Positions 1-5,830 of a stretch of 5,848 nt of DNA are shown in pieces. Positions within the stretch are counted from its first letter, which is position 1. Every line of letters starts with the position of its first letter. Below the pieces are notes generated by a model. It was not told the origin of the DNA, did not search any database, and saw only the letters and a list, made by a program, of their open reading frames with translations. Made by a program: the position numbers and the translations under genes. Origin of the DNA: Halanaerobiaceae bacterium (GTDB taxonomy: Bacteria; Bacillota_F; Halanaerobiia; Halanaerobiales; CSSED10-376); assembly GCA_003557445.1 (NCBI GenBank), contig PWOK01000071.1:1-5848 (forward strand). The letters are read 5' to 3'.

Positions 1-146
1 TCCAGTATCAAATGTATATTATCCCTGAGTTCTATAGTAGCTATTGTATATATTCCTTCTTCTATTATAACCTGGCCACCACCATCAGCAGCTTTTTTAT
101 CAATTTCTCTCTGTAATTCTTCTGTATAGTTTTTGTTTTTTCCCAT
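1..146 (-). CDS. GH28/pectate-lyase-fold protein, N-terminal fragment (runs off left edge)
   Basis: Reading leftward from an ATG at 146-144 there is an uninterrupted frame of 48 codons that leaves the window. The ATG follows a GGGGGT Shine-Dalgarno-like run (156-151) by about 5 nt. After an N-terminal stretch (MGKNKNYTEELQREIDKK) the peptide has AADGGGQVIIEEGIYTIATI followed by ELRDNIHLIL. The order 'helix, D, GGGxVxxxxGxY, xxIxL, xNIxLxL' is the usual opening of glycoside hydrolase family 28 and related right-handed beta-helix enzymes (polygalacturonases, exo-acting pectinases), where it forms the first coils of the helix. No signal peptide is visible, so a cytoplasmic enzyme acting on imported oligosaccharides is plausible. 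The catalytic Asp residues would lie beyond the edge, so activity and substrate cannot be judged. Other beta-helix proteins start the same way. Confidence 0.72.
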   Translation of the reverse strand, partial: MGKNKNYTEELQREIDKKAADGGGQVIIEEGIYTIATIELRDNIHLIL

Positions 147-223
147 AATTACCCCCTGTGAAAATACTTTTCTATATATATTATTCTTCATCTATTGAAT
201 ATCTCCTGTTTAATCGACATCTC

Positions 224-252
224 TTGACATAACAGTTAATTAGTCTTATAAT
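224..252 (+). promoter_or_regulatory. Consensus sigma70-type promoter of the UPF0178 gene
   Basis: TTGACA at 224-229 and TATAAT at 247-252 are separated by exactly 17 nt. Both hexamers match the housekeeping consensus perfectly. The start of transcription would fall near 259, giving a leader of about 38 nt before the ATG at 297. No operator palindrome or riboswitch-like structure is evident in that short leader, which suggests steady, unregulated expression (inference). Confidence 0.8.
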
Positions 253-296
253 AAATTCACTCAATAGTTAATATAAAGTAAAAGGATGTTAAAAGT

Positions 297-731
297 ATGA
301 GAATTTTAATTGATGGGGATGCCTGTCCTGTTATTGATATAACTGAAGAAATAGCCAGAAAACATAATATTGAACTGATTATTTATACTGATATTTCTCA
401 TCAGATTAAATCAGACTATGGACAGGTCTTTTCTCTGGACAGTGCCAATCAGTCTGTAGATATGGCCCTATATAATAAATGTAAAGCTGGAGATCTTGTT
501 ATCACCCAGGATTATGGTCTGGCAGCCCTGGTTTTAGGTAAGGGAGCCCGGGCTATAAATGAATTTGGAAGAGAATATACTGATGAAAATATTGATCATT
601 TACTAATGAAAAGACATATCCATTCCCGGATGAGAAGAGCCGGGAAAAGACATGCCTCCCACAGTAAAAGAAAACAAGCAGATGATATGAATTTTAAGCG
701 AGCCTTATTGACTCTCCTATCTCAAAATTAA
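297..731 (+). CDS. yaiI: UPF0178 (YaiI/YqxD, DUF188) family protein
   Basis: A complete 144-residue protein of the usual family length (about 145-155). The family is widespread, has a PIN-like fold with clustered acidic residues, and has no firmly established function; a nuclease role is often suggested from the fold. Recognisable marks are the N-terminal MRILIDGDACP (D6, D8, C10, P11), the SVDMAL segment (D55), the core GDLVITQDYGLAALVL (D66, D72), and the basic C-terminal part from about residue 105 with RHIHSRMRRAGKR. The D6/D8/D55/D66/D72 set would form the acidic pocket. The start follows AAAGGA (281-286) with a 10-nt spacer and lies behind the promoter at 224-252. It is transcribed alone, divergent from the GH28-like gene, and converges on the nucleotidyltransferase gene, overlapping its 3' end by 15 nt. 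G+C is about 37% by hand count. Confidence 0.93.
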   Translation: MRILIDGDACPVIDITEEIARKHNIELIIYTDISHQIKSDYGQVFSLDSANQSVDMALYNKCKAGDLVITQDYGLAALVLGKGARAINEFGREYTDENIDHLLMKRHIHSRMRRAGKRHASHSKRKQADDMNFKRALLTLLSQN

Positions 732-2357
732 TTTTCCACAGGTAATATAATTAAACCATGCTACTTTATTACTTGACCATTGTATTCTTTTTTTTCTTTT
801 TTTTCTGAATTTATCTCCATAATTTATGGCAAAATCAAATGTTTGCTCTAAACCTCTTTCCGGTTTTATTCCCAGTAGTTTCCAGGGAAAACTAACAGTT
901 ATTTCATATTCCCCTGTATATTCTTTGAATTTTACAGGTATTTTATTATTACTTATTCTTTCATCCTTAGAGGTGCTCCATATTATTATCTCCTTATCAC
1001 CATTTACTGTTATTCTGGGGGCAAAGGTAAAAACCTTAAACAAATAGCCATAATCAGCTTTTTTACTACCTTCTATCATTATTTCTACAGAATCCTGTTC
1101 ATAAACTAAATCTGTGCTGCTTTCGAAAACATTATCTGTGTTTTTTACCATTATATTTATATTAAGATAATCTTTATTCCACCAGCTAAAACCTTCAGCC
1201 CATATTTTATTTTCTTTTTCTAATTTAAATCTATTTCTTTGCTTTTCTGATGGTTTATTATAATCTTTATGATATGAAGATAATATCTTTTCACCTTTAC
1301 ATTTTTTTATTTCTTTTATTTTATTATCTATTTCACAATCAAATATTTCCTGTACAGATGCAGAAGTAATTTCAATTAACCAGCCTCCAAGGAATTCATA
1401 TTTTTTGTTGAATTTATATTTTTTTGTTTTCTTTATAAATTTTGGTGGTATTATATCTTTATATATTACTTTTAATATATAAAAAGTAAAATTTAATTCA
1501 CCTAAAGCATCCCAATTTTCTGCTCTTTGTAATAATTCTTCCCATTTTGCCTGGTTTTTGTAATATTTTTTAATTAATAAAGCTATATCATGAAGGTGTT
1601 TTATGTCTGGATAAAAAGATTTTCCATGTAACATATAAAATTCAAAATTTCCTATATAATGTTTTGTGAAATGAACTATTAATTGTATTAATCTGTCATG
1701 TAAACTTAAAACATGAATATAATAATTTTGTATTTTCATTTTCTTTGAACATTCATATAATTCATTAACTTTAATATTAAATAATTTTTCTGGTATACAG
1801 GGATAGGTATGTAGATCTAATCCTATATTAATAGGTTTTGAATTAATAAGTAAATCAAGATTTCCTCCACCTTCAATTAAATCATTCAAATTTGCTTTTT
1901 CTTTTATAAATTTATTCCCTTCTTTAGTTTGATAGTTTCTTTTTTCAAAAATAGTTGTTAATTTATTTACATTTTCAGGAGAAACAAAAACATCTATATC
2001 TCCATATATTCTTTTATATAATGGATCATATAAATCTTTTGCCAGTGAAATCCCTTTAAAAATTATTATCTTAAAGTCTTTTTTATTTATTTCTGAGGTC
2101 AAATATTTTAATTCGTTAATGACAATGTCATTGATAATTTTTTGTTGGTTTTGTCGATATAACTTCATAATAAAATATTTTTTTTGTTTTTTTTCTTTAA
2201 GATAATTTAAAGGAACAACAGTAAAAGCATTAAATCTTTTTAATAAATTTTCTTTATTTTTGAAAGGATAATTTTCTATAAAATTAATTACATTTTTTTC
2301 AGCTCTTTTAAGGTTTTCATTAATTGTACCCTGTGCTTTTACATCCAACTTTTTCAC
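717..2357 (-). CDS. Nucleotidyltransferase (NTP_transf_5-like) fused to a CBM9/DOMON-like sugar-binding domain
   Basis: A 546-residue protein with two visible parts. Residues about 70-310 resemble the NTP_transf_5 nucleotidyltransferase family: IIIFKGISLAKDLY (97-110, with the K101-G102 pair), R116 and the catalytic-type GDID at 119-122 (D120, D122), then GLDLH at 179-183 (third acid, D181), and the helical LHDRLIQLIVHFTKH and KHLHDIALL segments. Residues about 355-546 look like a family 9-type carbohydrate-binding (CBM9/DOMON) domain: SWWNKDYLNINIMVKN, DSVEIMIEG, PRITVNG, YEITVSFPWKLLGI, FDFAINYGD, a late W527 and a terminal CGKLIL strand; W392, W393, W460, W492 and W527 could stack on sugar. 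No signal peptide or membrane segment is seen, so it is probably cytosolic. The acceptor is unknown. Related single-domain proteins accompany some lasso-peptide exporters and add hexose to phosphorylated peptide. It lies 29 nt behind the broken ABC exporter gene. The GTG at 2357 abuts its own AAGAAGG site; the in-frame TTG at 2348 is better spaced and may be the true start. Confidence 0.72.
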   Translation of the reverse strand: MKKLDVKAQGTINENLKRAEKNVINFIENYPFKNKENLLKRFNAFTVVPLNYLKEKKQKKYFIMKLYRQNQQKIINDIVINELKYLTSEINKKDFKIIIFKGISLAKDLYDPLYKRIYGDIDVFVSPENVNKLTTIFEKRNYQTKEGNKFIKEKANLNDLIEGGGNLDLLINSKPINIGLDLHTYPCIPEKLFNIKVNELYECSKKMKIQNYYIHVLSLHDRLIQLIVHFTKHYIGNFEFYMLHGKSFYPDIKHLHDIALLIKKYYKNQAKWEELLQRAENWDALGELNFTFYILKVIYKDIIPPKFIKKTKKYKFNKKYEFLGGWLIEITSASVQEIFDCEIDNKIKEIKKCKGEKILSSYHKDYNKPSEKQRNRFKLEKENKIWAEGFSWWNKDYLNINIMVKNTDNVFESSTDLVYEQDSVEIMIEGSKKADYGYLFKVFTFAPRITVNGDKEIIIWSTSKDERISNNKIPVKFKEYTGEYEITVSFPWKLLGIKPERGLEQTFDFAINYGDKFRKKRKKRIQWSSNKVAWFNYITCGKLILR

Positions 2358-2386
2358 CTTCTTCTAATTATTTAATTTAAAACATT

Positions 2387-2924
2387 TTAGCCTCCAACTG
2401 CCTGACTGTGGTGCATTTTTCGTTGAGCCATCACTAAATTATAGTAAATGTTCTTTTTTTGCATTAATTGCCGGTGTGTCCCCATCTCGGCTATTTTCCC
2501 GTGGTCAATTACCACCAACCTGTTAGCATTTCTGAGAGTTGCCAGCCGGTGAGCAATGGCAAAAGTTGTCCGGTCTTTCATTAATCTTTCTAAAGCCTGC
2601 TGTATTTTTTCTTCTGTCCGGGTATCCACCGAAGATGTGGGTTCATCTAAAATCAATATCCGAGGGTTATTCAATAAAGCTCTGGCAATAGCAATTCTTT
2701 GTTTTTGTCCTCCAGATAAACTCTGTCCTTTTTCACCAACCATAGTATCATAGCTATCAGTCATCTTTACAATAAAATCGTGAGCATTGGCCAGTTTAGC
2801 TGCTCTGATAATTTCTAAAGGAGTAGCTTCAGGTTTAGCATAAGCAATATTTGCCCAAACTGTATCATTGAACAAAAATGTTTCCTGTAATACCACCCCT
2901 ATCTGTGAATGTAATTCTTTTAAT
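2387..2924 (-). pseudogene. ABC exporter (MsbA/LmrA-type), C-terminal part of the ATPase domain, cut by IS66
   Basis: About 179 native residues survive, reading leftward from the IS66 edge. They are the second half of an exporter-type nucleotide-binding domain in the right order: HSQIGVVLQETFLFND (Q-loop), LSGGQKQR (signature), RILILDEPTSSVD (Walker B with catalytic Glu and D-loop), and IAHRLATL (H-loop histidine). The Walker A motif and the six-helix membrane domain that precede this in the family are missing; they should lie beyond the inserted elements. In the native frame the sequence breaks just before LKELHSQ, where family members continue upstream as a D-[IV]-R-x-[LV]-T-type strand, matching the GTAAGCG end of IS66 at 2925. 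An in-frame TTG at 2935, inside the IS, is not a convincing start, and an in-frame TAA lies at 2962-2960. The fragment cannot bind ATP or transport. G+C is about 40%, unlike the AT-rich gene that follows. Confidence 0.9.
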
Positions 2925-2947
2925 GTAAGCGTCAATTCTAACCCACA

Positions 2948-2976
2948 TTCACAAATGAATTATTATGTGAGATAAT
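2948..2976 (+). promoter_or_regulatory. Candidate promoter of IS66 tnpA
   Basis: TTCACA (2948-2953) and GATAAT (2971-2976) are separated by 17 nt; each differs from the sigma70 consensus hexamer at one position. Transcription would start near 2983, just ahead of the AGGAGG ribosome binding site (2986-2991), giving an 18-nt or so leader. The -10 overlaps the 5' arm of the inverted repeat described at 2966-3000. Predicted from sequence only. Confidence 0.5.
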
Positions 2977-3000
2977 CTTATCAAAAGGAGGAATCTCACA
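2966..3000 (+). promoter_or_regulatory. Inverted repeat enclosing the tnpA ribosome binding site
   Basis: TGTGAGAT (2966-2973) and ATCTCACA (2993-3000) are perfect 8-bp inverted copies around a 19-nt loop that contains AGGAGG (2986-2991). The 3' arm ends on the base before the tnpA ATG. A smaller inner repeat, GATAA-TC-TTATC (2971-2982), is a possible alternative fold. A transcript entering from outside would contain both arms and could hide the start region; one started at the local promoter (near 2983) would lack the 5' arm. Fold-back control of this kind is known for IS10 and IS50; that it works here is inference. Confidence 0.5.
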
Positions 3001-3306
3001 ATGAATATTGAAAAAAGAAAGCTCTGGACAAAACGGATCCAGGATTACAGAACAAGTGGGTTAATTGCTGCAAAATGGTGTGAAAAAAATGAAATATCAA
3101 TTCATACCCTTAAATATTGGATTACTAAATTTAATAAAGAAAAAAATCAAAAAGCAAAAAAGACTCAATGGACTACTATTATTCCTACTAAATCAAAGGC
3201 CAAACCGCTAAAAGTTATTATTGGACATTCAACTATTGAAGTAGCACCAGAATTTGATTCAGAAACATTTAAAAAAGTTGTCAGGATCTTGAATGAACAA
3301 TGTTAA
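3001..3306 (+). CDS. tnpA: IS66-family accessory protein TnpA
   Basis: A 101-residue protein of normal length for TnpA, the small helix-turn-helix accessory protein of IS66 elements that is needed for transposition together with TnpB and TnpC. Residues about 8-45 (WTKRIQDYRTSGLIAAKWCE, then ISIHTLKYWITKFN) form the family DNA-binding region with the typical 'S-G-x-x-x-x-x-W-C' and 'S-x-x-T-L-x-Y-W' pattern. The C-terminal part, KPLKVIIGHSTIEVAPEFDSE then FKKVVRIL, matches the usual 'I-x-V-x-x-x-F-D-x-x-x-L-x-x-V-x-x-x-L' ending. A strong AGGAGG site (2986-2991) lies 9 nt before the ATG. The stop overlaps the tnpB start by 7 nt, so the two are probably translationally coupled. No damage is visible. 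Confidence 0.92.
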   Translation: MNIEKRKLWTKRIQDYRTSGLIAAKWCEKNEISIHTLKYWITKFNKEKNQKAKKTQWTTIIPTKSKAKPLKVIIGHSTIEVAPEFDSETFKKVVRILNEQC

Positions 3307-3656
3307 ACCAAAATAGTATTGATAAAGTCTATTTAGCCCTTGGCCCTACAGATTTAAGAAAATCAATTAATGGTCTATCCATAATTGTTCAGGAAAGCTT
3401 TAAACTTAACCCTTTTTCAAGAAGTATGTTTGTTTTTTGTAACCGCAAACAGGATAAAATTAAAATTCTAGAATGGGACCGAAATGGTTTCTGGTTACAT
3501 TATAAACGTCTTGAAAAAAGTAAATTCAAATGGCCTAATGGTACTGAAGGCTCCACAATGGTTATTGATGAAAGAGAATTCAGGTGGTTATTAGATGGCT
3601 TATCTATTCATCAAAAAGATGCCCATTATGATGTTAAAGAAAGATTAATTATATAA
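3300..3656 (+). CDS. tnpB: IS66-family accessory protein TnpB (Orf2)
   Basis: A complete 118-residue IS66 Orf2-type protein. The diagnostic run is present in order: VYLALGPTDLRKSINGLSII (10-29), PFSRSMFVFCNRKQDKIKIL (38-57), EWDRNGFWLHYKRLEKSKFK (58-77) and FRWLLDGL. TnpB is required for IS66 transposition but its biochemical role is not settled; it is unrelated to the RNA-guided nuclease also called TnpB from IS200/IS605. The ATG at 3300 lies in the last codons of tnpA (ATGTTAA overlap), with no separate ribosome binding site, which fits coupled translation. It appears intact. Confidence 0.95.
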   Translation: MLNQNSIDKVYLALGPTDLRKSINGLSIIVQESFKLNPFSRSMFVFCNRKQDKIKILEWDRNGFWLHYKRLEKSKFKWPNGTEGSTMVIDEREFRWLLDGLSIHQKDAHYDVKERLII

Positions 3657-3745
3657 AATGAAAAAGTATTGAAAAATATAAAAATTTTATGCTTATATGT
3701 TATATTATACTACCTTTTTATGATTAAATATGATATAATAAAAGC

Positions 3746-4564
3746 ATGAAAACTACTAATGAATCAATACTTAGACAACTTAATAAAAAAGATGGTTCTA
3801 AAATATCCTTAAAAGATATCTGTCTGCAGTTAGTTCAAAAAAACGAAGAATTAACTGCTAAATTAAATTGGTATGAGGAACAATTTCGCTTAAGCCAACA
3901 AAAACTTTATGGTGCTTCTAGTGAAAAAACCAATTCCGAACAATTGTCAATTTTTAATGAAGCTGAAATAGAATCCAAACCGGATAAAGTAGAACCCACC
4001 ATTGAAGAAATTACATATAGACGACGCAAAGGTATAAACAAAAAGAAAAAATCTTTTGATGATCTGCCTACTGAAACTATTGAACACCGTCTGGATGAAA
4101 AACAACAAGTCTGTCCAGCTTGTAAAAATTCTCTTCATGAAATGAGCAAGGAAATCAGAAAAGAATTAAAAGTTATTCCTGCTCAAGTCAAAGTAGTAGA
4201 ACATGTACGATATGTTTATGGCTGTAGAGAATGCGAAAAAGAGAATATCACAACACCAATAATCACTGCCAAAATGCCCAATCCTGTTTTAAAAGGAAGT
4301 TTTGTTTCTCCATCATTGATGGCTTACATAATGCATCGGAAATATTCTGAAGCAATTCCCCTTTATCGCCAGGAACAACAATTTAAAAATTTTGGGGTTG
4401 AATTATCCCGCCAAAACCTGGCCAACTGGGTAATATACGGAGCCAATCACTGGTTAAAAAACCTTTATGATAGAATGCATACTTTTCTTTTACAGGAAAA
4501 AGTAGTCCATGCTGATGAAACAACACTACAGGTATGGACTGTTCCTGTTAAATTAGACACATAA
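3746..4564 (+). pseudogene. tnpC: IS66 transposase TnpC, N-terminal half, truncated by IS3
   Basis: Family TnpC proteins are about 500 residues; here native sequence ends after residue 263 (V, base 4534) and nine residues encoded by the IS3 terminal repeat (WTVPVKLDT) follow before TAA. Visible parts: an N-terminal coiled region (about 22-60) ending in the family RLSQQKLYGASSEK motif; an acidic/basic linker; a zinc-binding module with CPAC (C123, C126) and CREC (C160, C163); then the transposase_IS66 domain start with SLMAYIMHRKYSEAIPLYRQ and SRQNLANWV; and HADETTLQV, which holds the first catalytic acid (D257). The second Asp and the Glu are lost, so it cannot catalyse transposition. A stable stump could still bind DNA (speculative). 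The 89-nt gap after tnpB is very AT-rich and shows no convincing ribosome binding site before the ATG. Confidence 0.92.
4535..4562. repeat. IS3 terminal inverted repeat, orfB-distal (right) end
   Basis: Begins TGGACTGTTCCTG and ends in GACACAT. It aligns without gaps to the minus-strand sequence of 5848-5821 at 18 of 28 positions. It supplies the final nine codons and the stop of the truncated tnpC frame. Confidence 0.75.
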
Positions 4565-4577
4565 AAGTGTGTTTTTT
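4557..4577 (+). terminator. Weak hairpin with T-run just inside the IS3 end
   Basis: ACACA (4557-4561), a 6-nt loop and TGTGT (4568-4572) are followed by five more T residues. The stem can gain a G-T and an A-T pair. It would stop plus-strand transcription entering IS3 from tnpC, which would otherwise run antisense to orfB. The stem is short and mostly formed by terminal-repeat bases, so function is uncertain. Confidence 0.3.
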
Positions 4578-4610
4578 CTCTCGTTTTCTTAGATTTATAA
4601 AATTATTTTC

Positions 4611-5441
4611 TCAAGCAACATTTTTGTTTTTTAAATATTGACTGGAAAATTCATTTGGCGACATGTTATCTAGGGACGAATGCAACCGTCTATTATTATA
4701 AAAAGATTCAATATACTCAATAATTAACACCTTAGCTTCTTCCCTTGTTTTAAACTTTCTGCCATATATTATATCTTTTTTTAAACTAGAGAAAAATGAT
4801 TCCATACAGGCATTATCATAGCAATTACCTTTGCGACTCATACTCTGTCGTATATCATACTTACGTAACTCATCCTGGAAAGCATATGCAGCATATTGAG
4901 ATCCTCTATCTGAATGAAATATAAGTCCCGATCCAGGCATTTCTTTACCAATTGCTTGTTTTAATGAAGATAAAGTTAATTCCTTTGTAATTCTATTACT
5001 AAAAGACCAGCCTACTATTTTCCGATTAAATAGATCTTCAATACCTGATAGATATAGCCAACCTTCATCTGTTGGTATATAGGTTATATCACCAACCCAT
5101 TTTTTGTTTGGGACATCAGTTTGAAAGTCTTGATTTAAAAGATTAGGAGCTACAGGATAATTATGATTAGAATTAGTAGTAGCTTTAAATTTGCGTTTTA
5201 AACGGCTATATATGCCGTTTTCACGCATTAATTTGGCTACTCTATTCTTACCACATATTATGCCTTCTTTGTTCAATTGAGCCTTGGTTCTTCGAATTCC
5301 ATATGTCTCATAGGATTTTTTATGAATCCGTTGAATCTCTTTTAGTAGTTTTTTATCGTCTTTTTTTCGATTGCTTTCTGGCCTTTTAAGCCAGTCATAA
5401 TATGAGCTCCTTTTTATTTTTAAAACTTCACACATCTTCAC
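4611..5441 (-). CDS. IS3-family transposase OrfB (DDE catalytic part)
   Basis: A 276-residue frame carrying the catalytic half of an IS3 transposase. An HTH_21-type segment lies at about 46-76 (YGIRRTKAQL, NRVAKLMRENGI). The integrase-type core has WVGDITYIPT with D118, IFHSDRGSQY with D178, and ACMESFFSSLKKD with E214; 35 residues separate the second Asp from the Glu, the exact DD(35)E spacing of the family. The usual FYNNRRLHSSL and MSPNEF close the domain. The nominal GTG start at 5441 is probably not the main start: the frame is open upstream without a stop to the slippery site at 5522-5516, and the intervening RYRFIKEHSSQFRVVKMC is typical OrfB N-terminal sequence. The working product should be OrfAB, made by -1 frameshifting (87 residues from OrfA plus 301, in total 388). 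It appears intact and possibly active. Confidence 0.95.
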   Translation of the reverse strand: MKMCEVLKIKRSSYYDWLKRPESNRKKDDKKLLKEIQRIHKKSYETYGIRRTKAQLNKEGIICGKNRVAKLMRENGIYSRLKRKFKATTNSNHNYPVAPNLLNQDFQTDVPNKKWVGDITYIPTDEGWLYLSGIEDLFNRKIVGWSFSNRITKELTLSSLKQAIGKEMPGSGLIFHSDRGSQYAAYAFQDELRKYDIRQSMSRKGNCYDNACMESFFSSLKKDIIYGRKFKTREEAKVLIIEYIESFYNNRRLHSSLDNMSPNEFSSQYLKNKNVA

Positions 5442-5482
5442 AACGCGAAACTGGGAGCTATGTTCTTTGATAAATCTATATC

Positions 5483-5776
5483 TTATTTCACGTCTCTGCT
5501 GAAGATGCGCATAGCCTTTTTTAATATATCATTTTCTTCCTTAAGATCTGCAATTACTTTTTTTAATTTCCTGAACTCTTCATCTTCAGGTCTTAAGTTA
5601 CCTTTACCAGGAAAGGCATTTTTACCATGTTCACTATATGCTTTAATCCATCTTCTGATTGAAGTATCAGATACACCTATATCCTTAGCAACATCACTAA
5701 TTTTCATACCTCTTTCTGTAACTAATTTAATAACTTCTTTTTTGTATTCAGGTTCAAATCTTTTTCTTCTTCCCAT
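5483..5776 (-). CDS. IS3-family OrfA (DNA-binding, leucine-zipper protein)
   Basis: A 97-residue protein, normal length for IS3-subgroup OrfA. Residues 8-46 form a transposase_8 helix-turn-helix (EPEYKKEVIKLV, ISDVAKDIGVSDTSIRRWI) that recognises the element ends; about 67-90 (EEFRKLKKVIADLKEENDIL) form a coiled coil used for multimerisation. It makes the N-terminal part of OrfAB after frameshifting and, alone, usually acts as a regulator. The ATG at 5776 is preceded by GAGAGGAAG (5795-5787), about 10-12 nt away. An A AAA AAG slippery heptamer lies in its own reading frame at codons 85-87, and the TAA stop follows ten codons later. Confidence 0.95.
   Translation of the reverse strand: MGRRKRFEPEYKKEVIKLVTERGMKISDVAKDIGVSDTSIRRWIKAYSEHGKNAFPGKGNLRPEDEEFRKLKKVIADLKEENDILKKAMRIFSRDVK
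5516..5522 (-). other. Programmed -1 frameshift site (A AAA AAG)
   Basis: On the coding (minus) strand the orfA frame reads TTA AAA AAG, so A AAA AAG is in the correct X XXY YYZ register. Slipping back one base leads into GGC TAT GCG and on into the orfB frame with no stop, giving a 388-residue fusion. A Shine-Dalgarno-like AAGGAAG (5542-5536) lies 13 nt upstream, the type of spacing known to stimulate -1 slippage in dnaX and IS911. A downstream ATGCGCAT palindrome is present, but I see no clear stimulatory hairpin. Confidence 0.85.
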
Positions 5777-5779
5777 TTC

Positions 5780-5830
5780 TTGGACACTTCCTCTCTTATA
5801 TTTATTATATCAAACTTTCTATGTGTCCAA
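5780..5830 (-). promoter_or_regulatory. IS3 orfA promoter with inverted repeat enclosing the ribosome binding site
   Basis: On the minus strand, TATAAT (5809-5804) is a perfect -10; TTGGAC (5830-5825) is a possible -35, though the spacer is only 15 nt. Transcription would start near 5797. TTGGACAC (5830-5823) and GTGTCCAA (5787-5780) are perfect inverted copies with a 35-nt loop holding GAGAGGAAG (5795-5787, sharing its last base with the 3' arm). The 3' arm ends 3 nt before the ATG, while the 5' arm is upstream of the predicted start site, so only transcripts entering from outside could form the stem. It could instead be a protein-binding palindrome. Confidence 0.45.

Larger units (their letters stand above)
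2925..4534 (+). mobile_element. IS66-family insertion sequence, left part, interrupted by IS3
   Basis: The element starts at 2925 with GTAAGCGTCAATTCTAACCC; GTAAGCG is the typical outermost sequence of IS66-family inverted repeats. It carries the standard tnpA-tnpB-tnpC order on the plus strand and stops at 4534, where an IS3-family element enters tnpC. The remaining half of tnpC and the right inverted repeat are not in the window. IS66 elements make 8-bp target duplications; the candidate here is CTTTTAAT (2917-2924), with the partner copy outside. The insertion point lies inside the ABC exporter gene. Since tnpC is broken before the second catalytic acid, this copy could move only with help from another IS66 transposase (inference). 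Confidence 0.9.

Noticed and set aside
286..300. Five-codon mini-ORF (ATG TTA AAA GTA TGA) overlapping the yaiI start
   Set aside because: Its ATG overlaps the Shine-Dalgarno site of yaiI and has no site of its own; chance occurrence is likely.
724..735. AAAATTAATTTT palindrome as a shared terminator of the convergent genes
   Set aside because: It has no G or C in the stem, no loop, and no clean T-run, so it would not form a stable terminator hairpin.
826..1047. Open frame of 73 codons on the plus strand
   Set aside because: It lies antisense to the C-terminal sugar-binding domain, has no recognisable family and no good ribosome binding site; it is a shadow of the minus-strand gene.
2556..2753. 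Open frame of 65 codons on the plus strand
   Set aside because: It is antisense to the signature and Walker B region of the ABC ATPase, whose motifs are clear on the other strand.
2387..2935. A complete small ABC ATPase starting at TTG 2935
   Set aside because: The start lies in the IS66 terminal repeat, there is no Walker A, and the protein begins just before the Q-loop; this is a truncated exporter, not a short gene.
3300..3656. TnpB as an RNA-guided nuclease with an omega RNA
   Set aside because: The IS66 protein named TnpB is a 118-residue accessory protein without a RuvC domain; only the name is shared with IS200/IS605 TnpB.
3734..3739. TATAAT as a tnpC promoter
   Set aside because: No reasonable -35 lies 16-18 nt upstream (TACCTT region) and the hexamer is only 6 nt from the ATG, so it is likely a by-product of AT richness.
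3947..4138. Open frame of 63 codons on the minus strand
   Set aside because: It is antisense to tnpC and has no family resemblance; the Phe/Ile-rich content comes from complementing Lys/Glu-rich codons.
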